From positions 20,238,751 through 20,302,750 of the forward strand of contig CM070622.1 of assembly GCA_036346255.1 (NCBI GenBank): a DNA stretch of 64,000 nt, given 5' to 3'. The notes under the pieces are model-generated. The model was not told the DNA's origin. It saw only the letters and a program-made list of their open reading frames with translations, and did not search any database. This stretch comes from Ampelocalamus luodianensis (Eukaryota > Streptophyta > Magnoliopsida > Poales > Poaceae). A program made the translations under genes and the position numbers. Below are positions 20,201-29,006 of the stretch, one piece after another; position 1 is the stretch's first letter; each line of letters starts with the position of its first letter.

Positions 20201-23055
20201 GGGGGCCAATTACAGGTATGTGAACAGTCAATCCCATATATGTTAAGTAGAGCCAAAAGTTTGGTTCCCCTTTGATATCATTGTGGACATTCTATTTTCT
20301 ATTTTATTTTTATTTTTCTTTTGTAACATCTGCATACTTAATCATACAATCTAGAGCTTGTTCCCTTTGTGTTTGGCATATAAATACTAATGTGTGGACT
20401 AGAGGCAATCAGGCAAATACAGTATTTTGAAATGATTAAGATATTAACTTGCAGTCTTTGCCACTAGTGCCAAAGATCCTAATCTCATTTCCTACTTTGG
20501 TTTTCATGCAGATCAACGATATAAGTGGTTACTTGCCTGGACGGATTGTTTTCTTCTTGGTATATATCCAGAATATCTGAACTTTCTGTTGTCCACACCT
20601 TAAGATTTATGGCTATCTCTGAAGTTCATTACAAATATAATTCCCCATGAATGATGAATCTAAATGCAGGCCAAATTGTAATATGAGTTCTTTTTTTTTT
20701 TCAGTGATTCAATGTTACAAGCATCTGATTTGTTCATGTCTCTCTAAGCGATCGCACGGTTTTCTGAATAGTTTCAACTAGATTTTTCCTCACTCTGCTT
20801 AATATTTTACATTTGACGTTGAATGAAATCTCAGGGGACTTCCATGGATCCATTACGGTTACGGTTTGGGTATCTTTTGAGCAATTGATTACTGTCTCTT
20901 AGGGATCAATATCAACTTCCTGCTTCCCATGTTTACTTAGTTTTTAAGTTGATGTAGAAAGTATATAGTATTACTGGTCCTCAATATCATGCTTTTGTTT
21001 TACTATATTCCATTTATTTTTGATAAATAGTGCACGTGTACTTTAAATAAGTGTTAATTTACTGTTTTGGTTGTAATATTACCTGTTTTGTTAACTGTCA
21101 CATATGTTGTTACAGGTGAACTGTCATCTGACACCTCGTCCTATCCTGCTAACTAGACACGGTGAAAGTTTAGATAATGTCAGAGGAAGAATCGGTGGGG
21201 ATTCATCTTTGAGGTCTTTAATTTCTTTGTTCTGCAATTCTGTCATTTAGCTTTTGCTGCTGTAGTAAGTTCTATTTAGTTTGTGGTGCTACACTAAGGA
21301 ACAATTCATGAGAAATTCTAAATGTTTGTTGGTAGTTCTATTTAGTTTGAGGTCTTTTTCTATGATCATGGTAGTTACATGTTATATACATATTTTTCTT
21401 GTCGATTTTCTATGTATACTACATTTGAAACCTTGTGCTTTGGCTTTCATCCGATGGAATAAATGGTGTGCAGTGAGGCCGGGGTGCTTTATTCAAGGAA
21501 ACTTGCAAGCTTTGTAGAGAAGCGACTTAAGTCTGAGAGAACTGCCTCTGTAAGTATACCTTTTGTTACTTAGCATTGAGAAAGAAACCTATTGGTTAAA
21601 TTTATGTGCAACATTCGATTCAGATATGGACCAGCACACTTCAGAGGTCAATATTAACAGCACATCCAATCATTGGATTTCCAAAGGTCAGTTGTCATAG
21701 GTAATCAACAAAGTTCAGCAAGATTTATCTACTTGTACTTCTAATTAGCAAAACTAAAAGGTTTCATTTCTTCTAGATACAATGGCGCGCTTTTGATGAG
21801 ATAAATGCTGGCATCTGTGATGGGATGACATATGATGAAATAAAGAAAAATAATCCTGAAGAATATGAGTACGTAAACTCAATGATTTCCTTGCCCTTTT
21901 TCTTCCTTGGAAACAAGGCATATGTCATAAGTTGTTGATTGGTGCACCTGTTCTTTTAGCAACTCCATGTCCTGCCAAGTAAATTAGAGCCTACCATGTT
22001 AAGCTTGCACAGTTATGTAATGTACCCTAGTAATGTAACTGTGAACTACACAAATATGCCTTTGCTGAGCTAATCAAGAGGCTCAGTGAGATCTGTATTC
22101 ACGGTGAGCAATTTTATATTGAAGAGTCACAGTTCAATGATGTTAATACCGGTTCCACTTCCACCATAATTGGAGCTTGTTCTGCATCTAAAAGCTCATT
22201 TTTGTTCTTTTTATCACTCAGTTTGACAGTCACATTTTTACTCATTTATGGATTATTCTCTTCAGTATTTTGGCCTGCAATATTGCACATAAGTCTTTTA
22301 TGATCTTGTAATGAAATGCTTTACTTCTGAAATGAAGTACTATAATATATGAACATAGTATGTGCTATACAATCAGCAGTGCAGGTGTCTGCAAATCTTG
22401 TGCTTGCCAACCCTCTTCTTATCATTTAAAATGAAAATTCCCCCCATGTTCTTAATGAGAATTTTATTCACCTCTATATGGCTTCTTTTACAGATCACGT
22501 AGCAAAGACAAGCTGAGGTATCGTTATCCTAGAGGAGAATCCTACCTCGATGTCATTCAAAGGTTAATCCTGATTACTTAGTATTACCACTTGCCTCTTT
22601 AGTCTTTACATAATTCAGCTACTGTAATTCTCTTTCTTGCCATTTAATCTTGACAGTTCTCTGTTCAGATTAGAACCTGTAATAATTGAGCTTGAAAGGC
22701 AGCATGCTCCAGTTGTAGTCATATCTCACCAGGTAAGCAAGTCCAGTTTTTGCACTATTATAAACATTTTTACTTCACTACTGTGGATGTATGAGGGAAG
22801 AAACTCTTGTAGGCTGTGTTAAGAGCACTCTATGCATATTTTGCGGACAGACCATTGGAAGAAGTTCCTAAAATTGAAGTAAGCCAACGTGCAACATCTT
22901 ATAGTATCATTGCTACCCTTGCCCATCGTGACTGAAATTATTTGCTCCTCTAGATACCTCTTCATACAATAATTGAGATACAAATGGGCGTTGCTGGTGT
23001 TCAAGAGAGAAGATACAAACTCATGGACGCGGTGAACCCTACCGCAGGGATCTAA
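1..23055 (+). CDS. F2KP: 6-phosphofructo-2-kinase/fructose-2,6-bisphosphatase, 5'-partial, 22 exons in window
   Basis: This cytosolic bifunctional enzyme makes and breaks fructose-2,6-bisphosphate, the signal that inhibits cytosolic FBPase and activates PFP in plants. Exons: 1-48, 478-776, 1893-2108, 2947-3087, 3492-3584, 9507-9605, 9702-9731, 10010-10063, 10511-10564, 10635-10712, 19804-19895, 19977-20034, 20141-20215, 20512-20559, 21116-21213, 21474-21549, 21624-21686, 21777-21868, 22494-22562, 22669-22732, 22813-22878, 22954-23055. All introns are GT-AG and the phases join into one 670-residue frame ending in TAA. Residues 1-115 are the end of the CBM20-like starch-binding region (ETLDFKF, LQPSRVRG). 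Residues 116-250 are the plant-specific linker (FVDRGVGSP). The kinase starts at the Walker A GLPALGKT (267-274). The bisphosphatase has RHGE with catalytic His476, acid Glu548 and second His614. The plant family is usually about 740 residues, so roughly 75 N-terminal residues lie outside. Arg to Leu at residue 270 is odd. Confidence 0.95.
1286..1501. mobile_element. Stowaway-type MITE in F2KP intron 2
   Basis: The terminal inverted repeat begins CTCCGTCCGGTCA on the left and, read inward on the other strand, CTCCCACTGGTCA on the right. It is flanked by TA on both sides (1284-1285 and 1502-1503), the TA duplication of Tc1/mariner-derived Stowaway MITEs. The 216-bp interior is AT-rich and codes for nothing, as expected for the class. 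It lies well away from both splice sites. Confidence 0.75.
2109..2946 (+). other. F2KP intron 3, nothing else seen
   Basis: This AT-rich intron has a GTATAA donor and a CTCAG acceptor. I see no inverted repeats, coding remnants or RNA-like structure in it. Confidence 0.7.
3870..5996 (-). mobile_element. Truncated short-LTR Ty1/copia element, reverse, in F2KP intron 5
   Basis: The two LTRs (3870-4016 and 5852-5996) run TGTTATGAAT to TTCTAACA on the + strand. The primer-binding site TGGTATCAGAGC reads on the - strand just inside the right LTR (5840-5851). The polypurine tract reads on the - strand just inside the left LTR (4017-4035). Only about 1.8 kb lies between the LTRs: a GC-rich leader (5420-5830) and then pol remnants from RT to RNase H. 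Gag, protease and integrase are absent. The 5-bp flanks (actca and aacac) do not match, so the original target duplication is lost or the element was rearranged after insertion. Confidence 0.85.
4037..5289 (-). pseudogene. Copia reverse transcriptase and RNase H remnant
   Basis: Read on the minus strand, the pieces follow copia order. At 5289-5065 is RT (WSISQLDVKNAFLNSVLHEE). At 5068-4808 is the RT catalytic region, with the box reading LLLLYVNDMLII instead of the usual YVDD. At 4756-4466 is the RT/RNase H connection (RPDIAHAVHILSQF). At 4250-4037 is the RNase H tail with the conserved HIGVD-type segment. At least three frameshifts or stops separate the pieces, so no full protein can be made. 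The Asp to Asn change would by itself be expected to cripple polymerisation. Confidence 0.85.
7188..8562. repeat. Foreign block inside the copia gag
   Basis: About 1.37 kb with no similarity to neighbouring copia copies separates the two halves of gag. It encodes a peptide like the GPMTRARAKKLQ segment found in plant Ty3/gypsy polyproteins (GPMTRAWAKKLQQQVNLFF, near 7260). It also has a second primer-binding-like TGGTATCAGAG at 7424 and an AT-rich leader-like stretch. An (AT)n run lies at 8179-8203. I infer a truncated piece of a gypsy element. I found no clear ends or target duplication. Confidence 0.5.
8179..8203. repeat. (AT)n microsatellite
   Basis: An uninterrupted run of about twelve AT units, followed by a purine-rich AAAAAAGAAAG tract. 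Confidence 0.95.
10169..10405. mobile_element. Stowaway-type MITE in F2KP intron 8
   Basis: The ends CTCCCTCTGATTCC and GACCGGAGGGAG form the typical Stowaway inverted repeat. TA dinucleotides flank both sides (10167-10168 and 10406-10407). The 237-bp AT-rich interior is non-coding. The right end stops about 105 bp before the exon 9 acceptor. Confidence 0.85.
11770..12091 (-). repeat. Inverted copy of the copia 3' end inside the forward element
   Basis: Read on the minus strand this segment gives the copia RNase H tail (HELTKHIGVDASYMRSQVQD, then LRYVPSELQLANFLTKA). The polypurine tract and the first dozen bases of the LTR follow. It lies directly against forward-oriented integrase sequence at 12092. 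A second, forward copy of the same RNase H tail is at 14500-14830. It is therefore a duplicated and inverted 3' terminus, produced by rearrangement or aberrant integration, and not by a simple inversion of the only copy. Confidence 0.85.
12092..14830 (+). pseudogene. Copia pol remnant: integrase C-terminus, RT, RNase H
   Basis: At 12092-12430 is the integrase C-terminal part (INMQPSTS, PVERLYGRA, FLGNSLERKGYRCYDP). At 12720-12966 is the start of RT (WVYKIKTHSDGSLE), which resumes after the MITE at 13545 (LDVKNTFLDGELREEVYMQP). The YVDD box is intact at about 13890 (LLILYVDDMIIT). RNase H runs through 14500-14780 (TAEITWLRWL, LSDNTGAINIARDP, TKHIGVDASYMRS). Several frameshifts and stops disable it. 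Confidence 0.85.
12967..13544. mobile_element. 578-bp MITE with 9-bp target duplication inside copia RT
   Basis: The ends are inverted copies of GACCAAGGATCAAA. The flanks gtgaccatt (12958-12966) and gtgactatg (13545-13553) match at 7 of 9 positions, and the related copia copy at 38.6 kb has no insert here. A 9-bp duplication points to a Mutator-like (MULE) MITE. The interior is rich in GGTTTTTCCGGTTACCGG-like segments near both ends and holds a roughly 55-bp direct duplication (13180-13246 and 13265-13320). Confidence 0.8.
15306..16177. mobile_element. 872-bp foldback (long inverted repeat) element in F2KP intron 10
   Basis: The left end GTCACGAACCTTAGTTCATA is matched by the inverted complement at the right end (16157-16177). 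The similarity runs inward for roughly 290 bp per arm, for example CATACATGCTTTCC near 15460 against GGAAGCATGTATG near 16012. The middle (15600-15890) repeats CTACAGTA and CTGTTCA-like segments. Flanks gtgcatt and atgcatt may be a 7-bp target duplication with one mismatch. There is no coding capacity. The superfamily is unknown. Confidence 0.8.
17480..18260 (-). pseudogene. Frameshifted gag of the TR-GAG element
   Basis: On the minus strand the pieces follow copia gag order. They are an N-terminal ANYVVWA segment (about 18235), GDVDYDR, AKEAWDAIA (about 18080), AGEDVDDFA (about 17980), a region resembling the LFRCAPEKYKRMARS segment of rice copia gag (about 17870), and a degenerate zinc knuckle SCYKPRKLGHWAW (about 17530). 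The pieces lie in different frames. The second knuckle cysteine is replaced by Pro and the last is missing. The product is judged non-functional. Confidence 0.7.
18391..18510 (-). repeat. Four tandem 30-bp units in the leader of the TR-GAG element
   Basis: Units at 18391-18420, 18421-18450, 18451-18480 and 18481-18510 share the core GCGCGCCTCCTCCAGGAGCG. Thirty is a multiple of three, so on the minus strand they read as a repeated ten-residue peptide (ALLEEARTAV). The core contains the palindrome CTCCAGGAG-like. Confidence 0.9.
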
Positions 23056-23215
23056 GACATGGCTCATGGAGCTTGGCTTTTAAAAGCAAACTGCACAAAT
23101 AAATTTTCTGATGTTTTCTTCCAATGAAGTTTGCAGATCTTCCAATGTATTACTATATATGATCAATCAAAAGTAAAGCTATAGTGCAAAGTGGACTATT
23201 ACCTTGTCAGGTTAA
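23056..23215 (+). other. 3' untranslated region of F2KP
   Basis: This is AT-rich sequence after the F2KP stop. It contains candidate poly(A)-promoting stretches (aaataaat near 23096) and ends where the hAT element begins. The true cleavage site cannot be fixed from sequence alone. Confidence 0.6.
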
Positions 23216-24554
23216 CAGTGGCGGAGTCAGGAATTTTGTGATGGGGGTGCACACTTCAAGGATTAAAAAAAAAAATCTTGTACGATATATAAGTAATTTT
23301 ACAAGTTCAACACAATTACATAAAAAGTTCAAAATTATTTAATAGTGCAATACAAATAGTTCAAATAAAATCTTACATGAATAAAAAAATTCTAAATAGC
23401 TAATGGAAATCACAATACCATACGACGCGATCTCATTCCTTGAAAACACTTGATTATATCATCTCTTGCTATTTTCAAGAACAAAAGTCAGAAGATAGGA
23501 GACATTCAAGATCGACAGATTGATGGCATAATGACATTTAATGATATTTAGATAATTAGATTGGCTATGTATAAACTACAAAAGTTGTTCTGAACTTCTG
23601 ATAAAATGCAATCCTGAAGCTTTACTTCATCCATCGCTATTTTCTGTAGTGTTAGTGTATCAAGATAAAACAAGGCCACAAGGGTTCTGCTCTTAGTTTC
23701 CTAATTCTCTTCATCTCTTGCTCTTGCCTTTGGGCCATGGGGTAATTAGAAATGGAGCCACCAACACTTGGGCGCTGGCTCCTCGGTCCCTCTGCGCCAT
23801 CATGCGCGCTCTCGGCCGCTCGGCCTCGGCGCCGGCCGCTCGCTGGCCGGTGTCGCTCGGCGCTCCTCCTCTGCGGCCTAGCGCCTAGCCACTGCGCCGC
23901 CTCCCAAAATCCAAATATCCAATCCGGATCCCGAGAAGAGCGTCCACGGCGGCCGCGGATTGGCGGAGGTCCCGCCGTCCGGAGCCGGAGGAGGAGGTCA
24001 AGAAGAGAAGTAGGAGGCACCGCCGGCGCCTACCTTGGTGACGGTGTTGCCGTGTTGGTGGCCTAGTGGGAACCGTCGGCGCCTGCGATGCTTGAAGGCG
24101 GCCGAGGCCGAGCAATGGCCTCTTGACTCGGCGGCATCCTCGGCGGTGGATCGCGGAGCCACGGAGGAGGGTCGGGAGGAGGCGGTGTGCGGCGGCGGGG
24201 AAGCAAGGAGGTGGCATTCTCGACGGCGCGGGATCGGCGGAGGAGGATCCAGAGGAGGCGGCGTCGCGGCGCGCGGAGGAGAAGCAAGGAGGCGGCGACG
24301 ATCGCGGAGGACGGAGGAGGATCCGGGAGGAGAAGCAAGGAGGGAGGTAGGCGGCGTCGAGAGGAGGAGAAGCAAGCTCCAGGACTCGACTCCATGAGGC
24401 CACGACCTAGAGATGGAGCGTGTTGTTGGTGGGCTGAATTGGGGATTAGACTGAAATTGGTGTCAACTATTGATACATATACATAATAAAAAAAAATTGC
24501 AATTTTTTTTGGGGGTGCCCGTGCACCACGGGCACCCCCCTGCCGCCGCCCCTG
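23216..24554. mobile_element. Non-autonomous hAT element
   Basis: The left end CAGTGGCGGAGTCAGGA and the right end, read inward as CAGGGGCGGCGGCAGG, form a hAT-type terminal inverted repeat. The 8-bp target duplication caggttaa is exact (23208-23215 and 24555-24562), as expected for hAT insertions. The interior goes from AT-rich (23.27-23.70 kb) to strongly GC-rich (23.75-24.42 kb), where all six frames stay open because of composition. I see no hAT transposase (no RNase H-like or dimerisation motif), so it needs a transposase in trans. The GC-rich half could be a 5' exon remnant or captured sequence. Confidence 0.85.
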
Positions 24555-25559
24555 CAGGTTAAGCCCATAGATGATTTGACTTTCAAATTATGGCTGGCTA
24601 TCTACTCAAGGTTCTCTCCTGCTCACTAATGCGTCCAGAATTGCAATCCAAATGGATTCAGTCTTTCTGGGTTCTGAATTTGTATGTTTTATAGACAAAT
24701 GAATATCCCTTTCAACAACAGCTCTGTGCATGTCTACCTCTCTTCCCTGTACAAAGTGTATGCATTCATACCGTTAGATGTTAGTTTGTATAGGGTGTTT
24801 GTTGTATATTTATTTACATTGTAACTTGTATATTTGGCCTTTTGGTCCATTGGAATAGATCAAGATTCATTCCAACATGGTATCAGAGTCAAGTTAGGGA
24901 TTCCGCTGCCACCCTCACCTCCCCGTGCCCTTCTCCTCTGTTCTCACGTCAGTGTTGCTCTTTTCCCACAAGCTGCTTTGCTGCTGTCGCTTCAGCCAGT
25001 GTCGCTTTGGCTCGACGTAGCTCCTCTCGACGTCGAGCGCCGCCCGGAGCAGAGCTCCCATCCCCGCGTCGCTGTTGCCGACCGGGAGAGCAGAGCTCCC
25101 TCATCCCCACGTCGCTGGTGCAACCCAAGAGCTCTGTCCTCGATGCCTCCGCCGTCAGTTGCCGCCGTCGGCCGTCGCCTGCAACGCCGCCGAGCCCAGT
25201 GTTGGAGTGAGTAAAGCAACACTCTGCTCTGTTTTTTTATTTGGGTGGAGCCAGCGGCTTCGGCTCCACCGATCTATGTGGAGTCAACGGTTTCGGCTTC
25301 AGCTTCACCTTGGCTCTGGCTTTTCTTCAGCTTTGGCTTTTCTCGGTTCCTTATCTAGCTGGAGCCACTGCTTGGGGCTTCTGCTTCACCTCGGCTCCGG
25401 CTTCTCCGGCCTCTCGCCGGCTTTGGTTTCTCTTCGGCTCCTCATCTAGCTAGAACCACTACTTGGGGCTTCTACTCCCGAGCACGGCGCCTCTCGACTC
25501 TAGATTCGATCAAGTCATCACTGATGGCTACTACCTGAGGCTCCTTCGCCATCCCGCTC

Positions 25560-26090
25560 CCCTAGTTCAGTTCGACGGGACGAACTTCAGGGAGTGGTTT
25601 GTTCACCTGAGGATTCACCTCAACAGCTAGGGCCTCCGGGGTCATCTCATCGGCGAGCGACCTTGTCCGCCTTGCCCTACGCCGCTAGTTCTATCAGCTC
25701 TTCCTACTGGCGCAGATCAGGCTATCCAGGAGGCCGCCAATGCTGCATTGGAGGAGGTTTTGGAGCTTTACTAGTCTAAGTTGCATGCCTACGAGAGATG
25801 GCAGGATGCTGAAGCTCGTGCTACCGCCATCCTGGTGGGTAGCATGACCGTGGCCATCTCCATAGATGTGGCTAAGCTGCCGACGACGCAGTTGATGTGG
25901 GAGCATCTTCGAGCTCACTATCAGCCGACGAGTGACGCTATACACCTCTCCGTTGTGCACCAGGCGCATTTTCTTCAGCAGCTCGATGCCACCGTGGATA
26001 ACTTCTACCAGCAGATGTCTGAGGTGTGGCGTCAACTTGACTCTCTTGGGCTGGATGTTCGCCGAACTTGTCCCTGCTATGTGCGACTTC
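25560..26090 (+). pseudogene. Copia gag, 5' part, cut by the chromovirus
   Basis: The UBN2-type gag core is clear: LVQFDGTNFREWFVHLRIHL, GERPCPP, ILVGSMTVAISIDVAKL, MWEHLRAHYQPTSDA, TVDNFYQQMSEVWRQLDSLG. Two in-frame stops lie in the first third. It stops at 26090 where the chromovirus LTR begins, and the same frame resumes at 35755. Confidence 0.85.
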
Positions 26091-26278
26091 TGTCGGGACC
26101 CCGAGTAAAGCAACCACGGGACCCTCTGTGCATATTGAGCTAGTCCCATGATCAGCAGCTAGCTCGTACAGTTACAACATAGATGAAATCATATCTATAC
26201 AACAACTTAATGGTGAAGCGTACCAATTAATATTTATAGAAGCAAAAGACCTTATGGTCAAGTTTTTACAAGGGTCTG
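26091..26278 (-). repeat. Remnant of the chromovirus 3' LTR
   Basis: This stretch matches 32735-32930 closely (TGTCGGGACC, AAAGCAACCA, GACCCTCTGTGCATA, ATGGTCAAGTTTTTACAAGG) and then similarity stops abruptly after ACAAGGGTCTG. About 2.8 kb of this LTR is absent. Confidence 0.9.
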
Positions 26279-27200
26279 TGAAGAATCTAGATCCGTCATT
26301 ATGAGTTAATGGAGTATTTTGGTTATTAATGATAAATCTAATTGTGAGACTAACACTTTATTGTTATACCTATTATTTAGTCTCAGTTAAATATAAAAGT
26401 GAAAATCAAAGAGGTATGCATTCTACATCATATTCTTATATCTTGTTACATTCATCGGATCCAAAATATAGGGATAACTCCACCAAAAGTCTAACTTGAA
26501 TATGTGCATATGTTCTTATTACATATTTGTGTATGCACACATTTAGGGGGAGTTCACTTTATGTTTTGTGATTTCATTAGTATTGATCCATATTCCTCTT
26601 TCCACGCATATTAAGGATCTTTACTTTGAAATATATTCATTGAGTATATAAAACTTGTGTAGTTCATATATACTCATATTTATCTACATTCAATTATTTG
26701 AAATTGAAGTGATTATCATCAATTACCAAAGAGTGAAAGATTGTGGTATCTTGTCCCACCATTATGAGTTAATGATGTGTTATAGTAATTAATGATAATC
26801 ATATTGTGGAACTAATATTTTCCATGAGTTGGTGAAATCGGTTATGTTCCATAGAGATGAAAACTTAGGATGACATCATGAGATGATCGTCATCAAGTCA
26901 AGACTCGGGAAGAAGGAAATCATCATGTGTTGATGATGTTCAAGTCAAGATCCCGAAGTGAAGAAGATCATCATGTGTTGATGATATTGAAGTCAAGAGC
27001 TTGGAGTAAAGGATGCATTATGTGTTGATGCTTATCAAGATCTCGAAGAAGAGATGATCATGAGTTGATCATCAAGTCAAGAGAAGACACATCATGTGTT
27101 GATGGAGGTCATGTGAAGAATCCAGGATGCATATCAAGAGATCATGAGTAGATCATATGTTGATGCATATCAAGACCCAGGATGAAGGATGTTATCATGT
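26279..27200. repeat. Foreign block replacing the chromovirus 3' end
   Basis: This AT-rich block shares nothing with the intact LTR. It contains a purine tract TTTAGGGGGAGT near 26545, like the 3' ends of SIRE-type copia elements. An imperfect duplication of a 60-bp segment (CATTATGAGTTAATG at about 26297 and 26761) is also present. From about 26870 to 27190 it is a degenerate array of ATCATGTGTTGATG and TCAAGTCAAGA-type units spaced roughly 50-60 bp. I infer a copia 3'-terminal piece joined by rearrangement. It begins exactly where LTR homology ends and finishes just before the chromodomain. Confidence 0.6.
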
Positions 27201-29006
27201 GACTGCTCTTCGCGCTCCTAGGTGGCTTCCTCTTCAATGTGATTGCTCCACTGCACTTTGCAGGAACGGACGATCTTGCTTCTTGTTACTCGCATGGACA
27301 CTTCCAAGATCTTGATGGGTTACTCCTTGTAAGTGAGGTCTTCTTGAAGATCCGCTACTGCTAATGGCATCTGCTCTTCTAGCACACGCAGACACTTTTT
27401 CAATTGAGACACATAGAAGACGTTGTGCACGGCTAACAGCTGATGTGGGAGCTCTAATTGATAAGCGACTTCTCCTCTTCTGGCTAGAACTAGAAAAGGC
27501 CCAATGTATCTAGGTGCAAGCTTTTCACTGACTCTGAAACGACACATTCCCTTGAGAGGTGACACCTTCAGGTACACGTGATCTCCAGAAGCAAAAGCTA
27601 AGTCCCGACGACGGTTATCCGCATAACTTTTCTGTCGAGTTTGTGCTGTCTTCAGCTTTTCTCTTATTGACTTAACTTAATCTTCGGCTTTCTTCAAGAT
27701 ATCTGGTCCAAGCACTTGTCCTTCGCCTGTTTCAGTCCAATATAGATGCATCCTGCACTTGCTTCTGTAAAGGGCTTCAAACAGGGACATCTGTAGACTT
27801 GCTTGATGGCTGTTGTTGTAGGAAAACTCTGTGTAAGGCAACATTTGATCCCAACTGGTCTTGTTCTCTATAGCACAAGCTCTCTACATATCTTCTAGAA
27901 TCTGATTTACTTTTTCGGTTTGGCCATCTGTTTGCGGGTGGTATGCTGTACTGAAATTCAGATTCGTGCCCAAAACGCTATGCAGCTTCTGCCAGAACCT
28001 TAAGGTGAACTGGGATCCTCAATCCGACATGATCTTCTTCGGTACACCATGTTGACATACAATCCTCGCCATGTACAACTCTGCCAGTCGGTCTCCTGAG
28101 TAGGTGGTCTTGACAGGAATGAAGTGTACGACTTTTGTTAGGCGATCTATGATTACCTAGATAGAATCGTAGCCAGCCTTGGTCCTAGGCAGTCCAGTGA
28201 TAAAGTCCATCCCGACCTCTTCCCATTTCCATCCGGGTATCTGTAGGGGTTGCAAGAGTCCATCCGGCTTTGATGCACAGCTTTAACTTGCTAGCAAACA
28301 TTACACTGTGCCACATACTCTGCGATCTCTCGCTTCATGCTAGGCCACCAATACAACTCCTTGAGGCCTTGGTACATCTTAGCAAGGTAGTTAGGATCGC
28401 AATCCTACTCTTAGAGTCTTACGATTCTACGAACCCACGACAGCCTGTCGATCCAAATCGCACTGTCGATCCTACTTGTAGAGACTTAGGCAAAAAATTT
28501 TATAATTTTTTTAGAGGTCAGGCTTTGCTGATATTTTGTTTTAGAGTAAAATTTGTTGATATTAATTTCTGAGAATGAAACTATAAATAAACAAGGAACA
28601 TGCAAAATATTGTATCAGTATGGTAATACTAGTATAAATATCTATATTATGGCATGAACAATCTTGAGCTTGATAATGATAAGCTATTTTTATTCCTGGA
28701 GTATGTCTAGTTGCTTTTAAGGAACGTGCAAGTGGTAAACCATATAAGAATCATACAAATTTATAGTATAGATGTTAAATATGTGTATTTTTACAATTCC
28801 GTAGAATCGCCGATTCTACGATTCGATACTACGATTTCGATCCTATCGTAGTCAAATCGATCCAACTCAGGATCTCGACTCTGACTATCTTGCATCTTAG
28901 TGCTCCCGGGGTGAATAGAATATTGGGCTTCATGAGCTTAACTGCTGGGTTCTTTTTGGTCCGGTACACACATGCGTTTTCCGAACCAAATGGTTCCTTG
29001 CTCGTC
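27201..29006 (-). pseudogene. Chromovirus integrase with chromodomain
   Basis: On the minus strand the zinc-binding part (KMYQGLKELYWWPSMKREI, about 28380-28290) precedes the core. The GPY/F-like segment (LAPRYIGPFLVLARRGEVAY, 27510-27450) and the following VHNVFYVSQLKKCL come next. The chromodomain (KVQWSNHIEEEAT, about 27240) ends at the breakpoint with foreign DNA. There are two stops in the chromodomain, more in the core, and a MITE in the zinc-binding region. Chromodomains direct integration to marked chromatin in this clade. Confidence 0.85.
28394..28863. mobile_element. About 470-bp MITE-like insert in the chromovirus integrase
   Basis: The insert separates conserved integrase sequence. 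Both ends begin GGATCG reading inward and carry several inverted copies of TACGATTCTACG and CGATTCGATACTACG-type words, while the middle is AT-rich and non-coding. The flanking bases (tta and aac) give no clean duplication, so ends are accurate only to a few bases and I do not assign a superfamily. Confidence 0.6.

Noticed and set aside
23652..24486. Several overlapping open frames of 100-170 codons on both strands
   Set aside because: All six frames are open because of GC richness inside the hAT element. None shows a domain.
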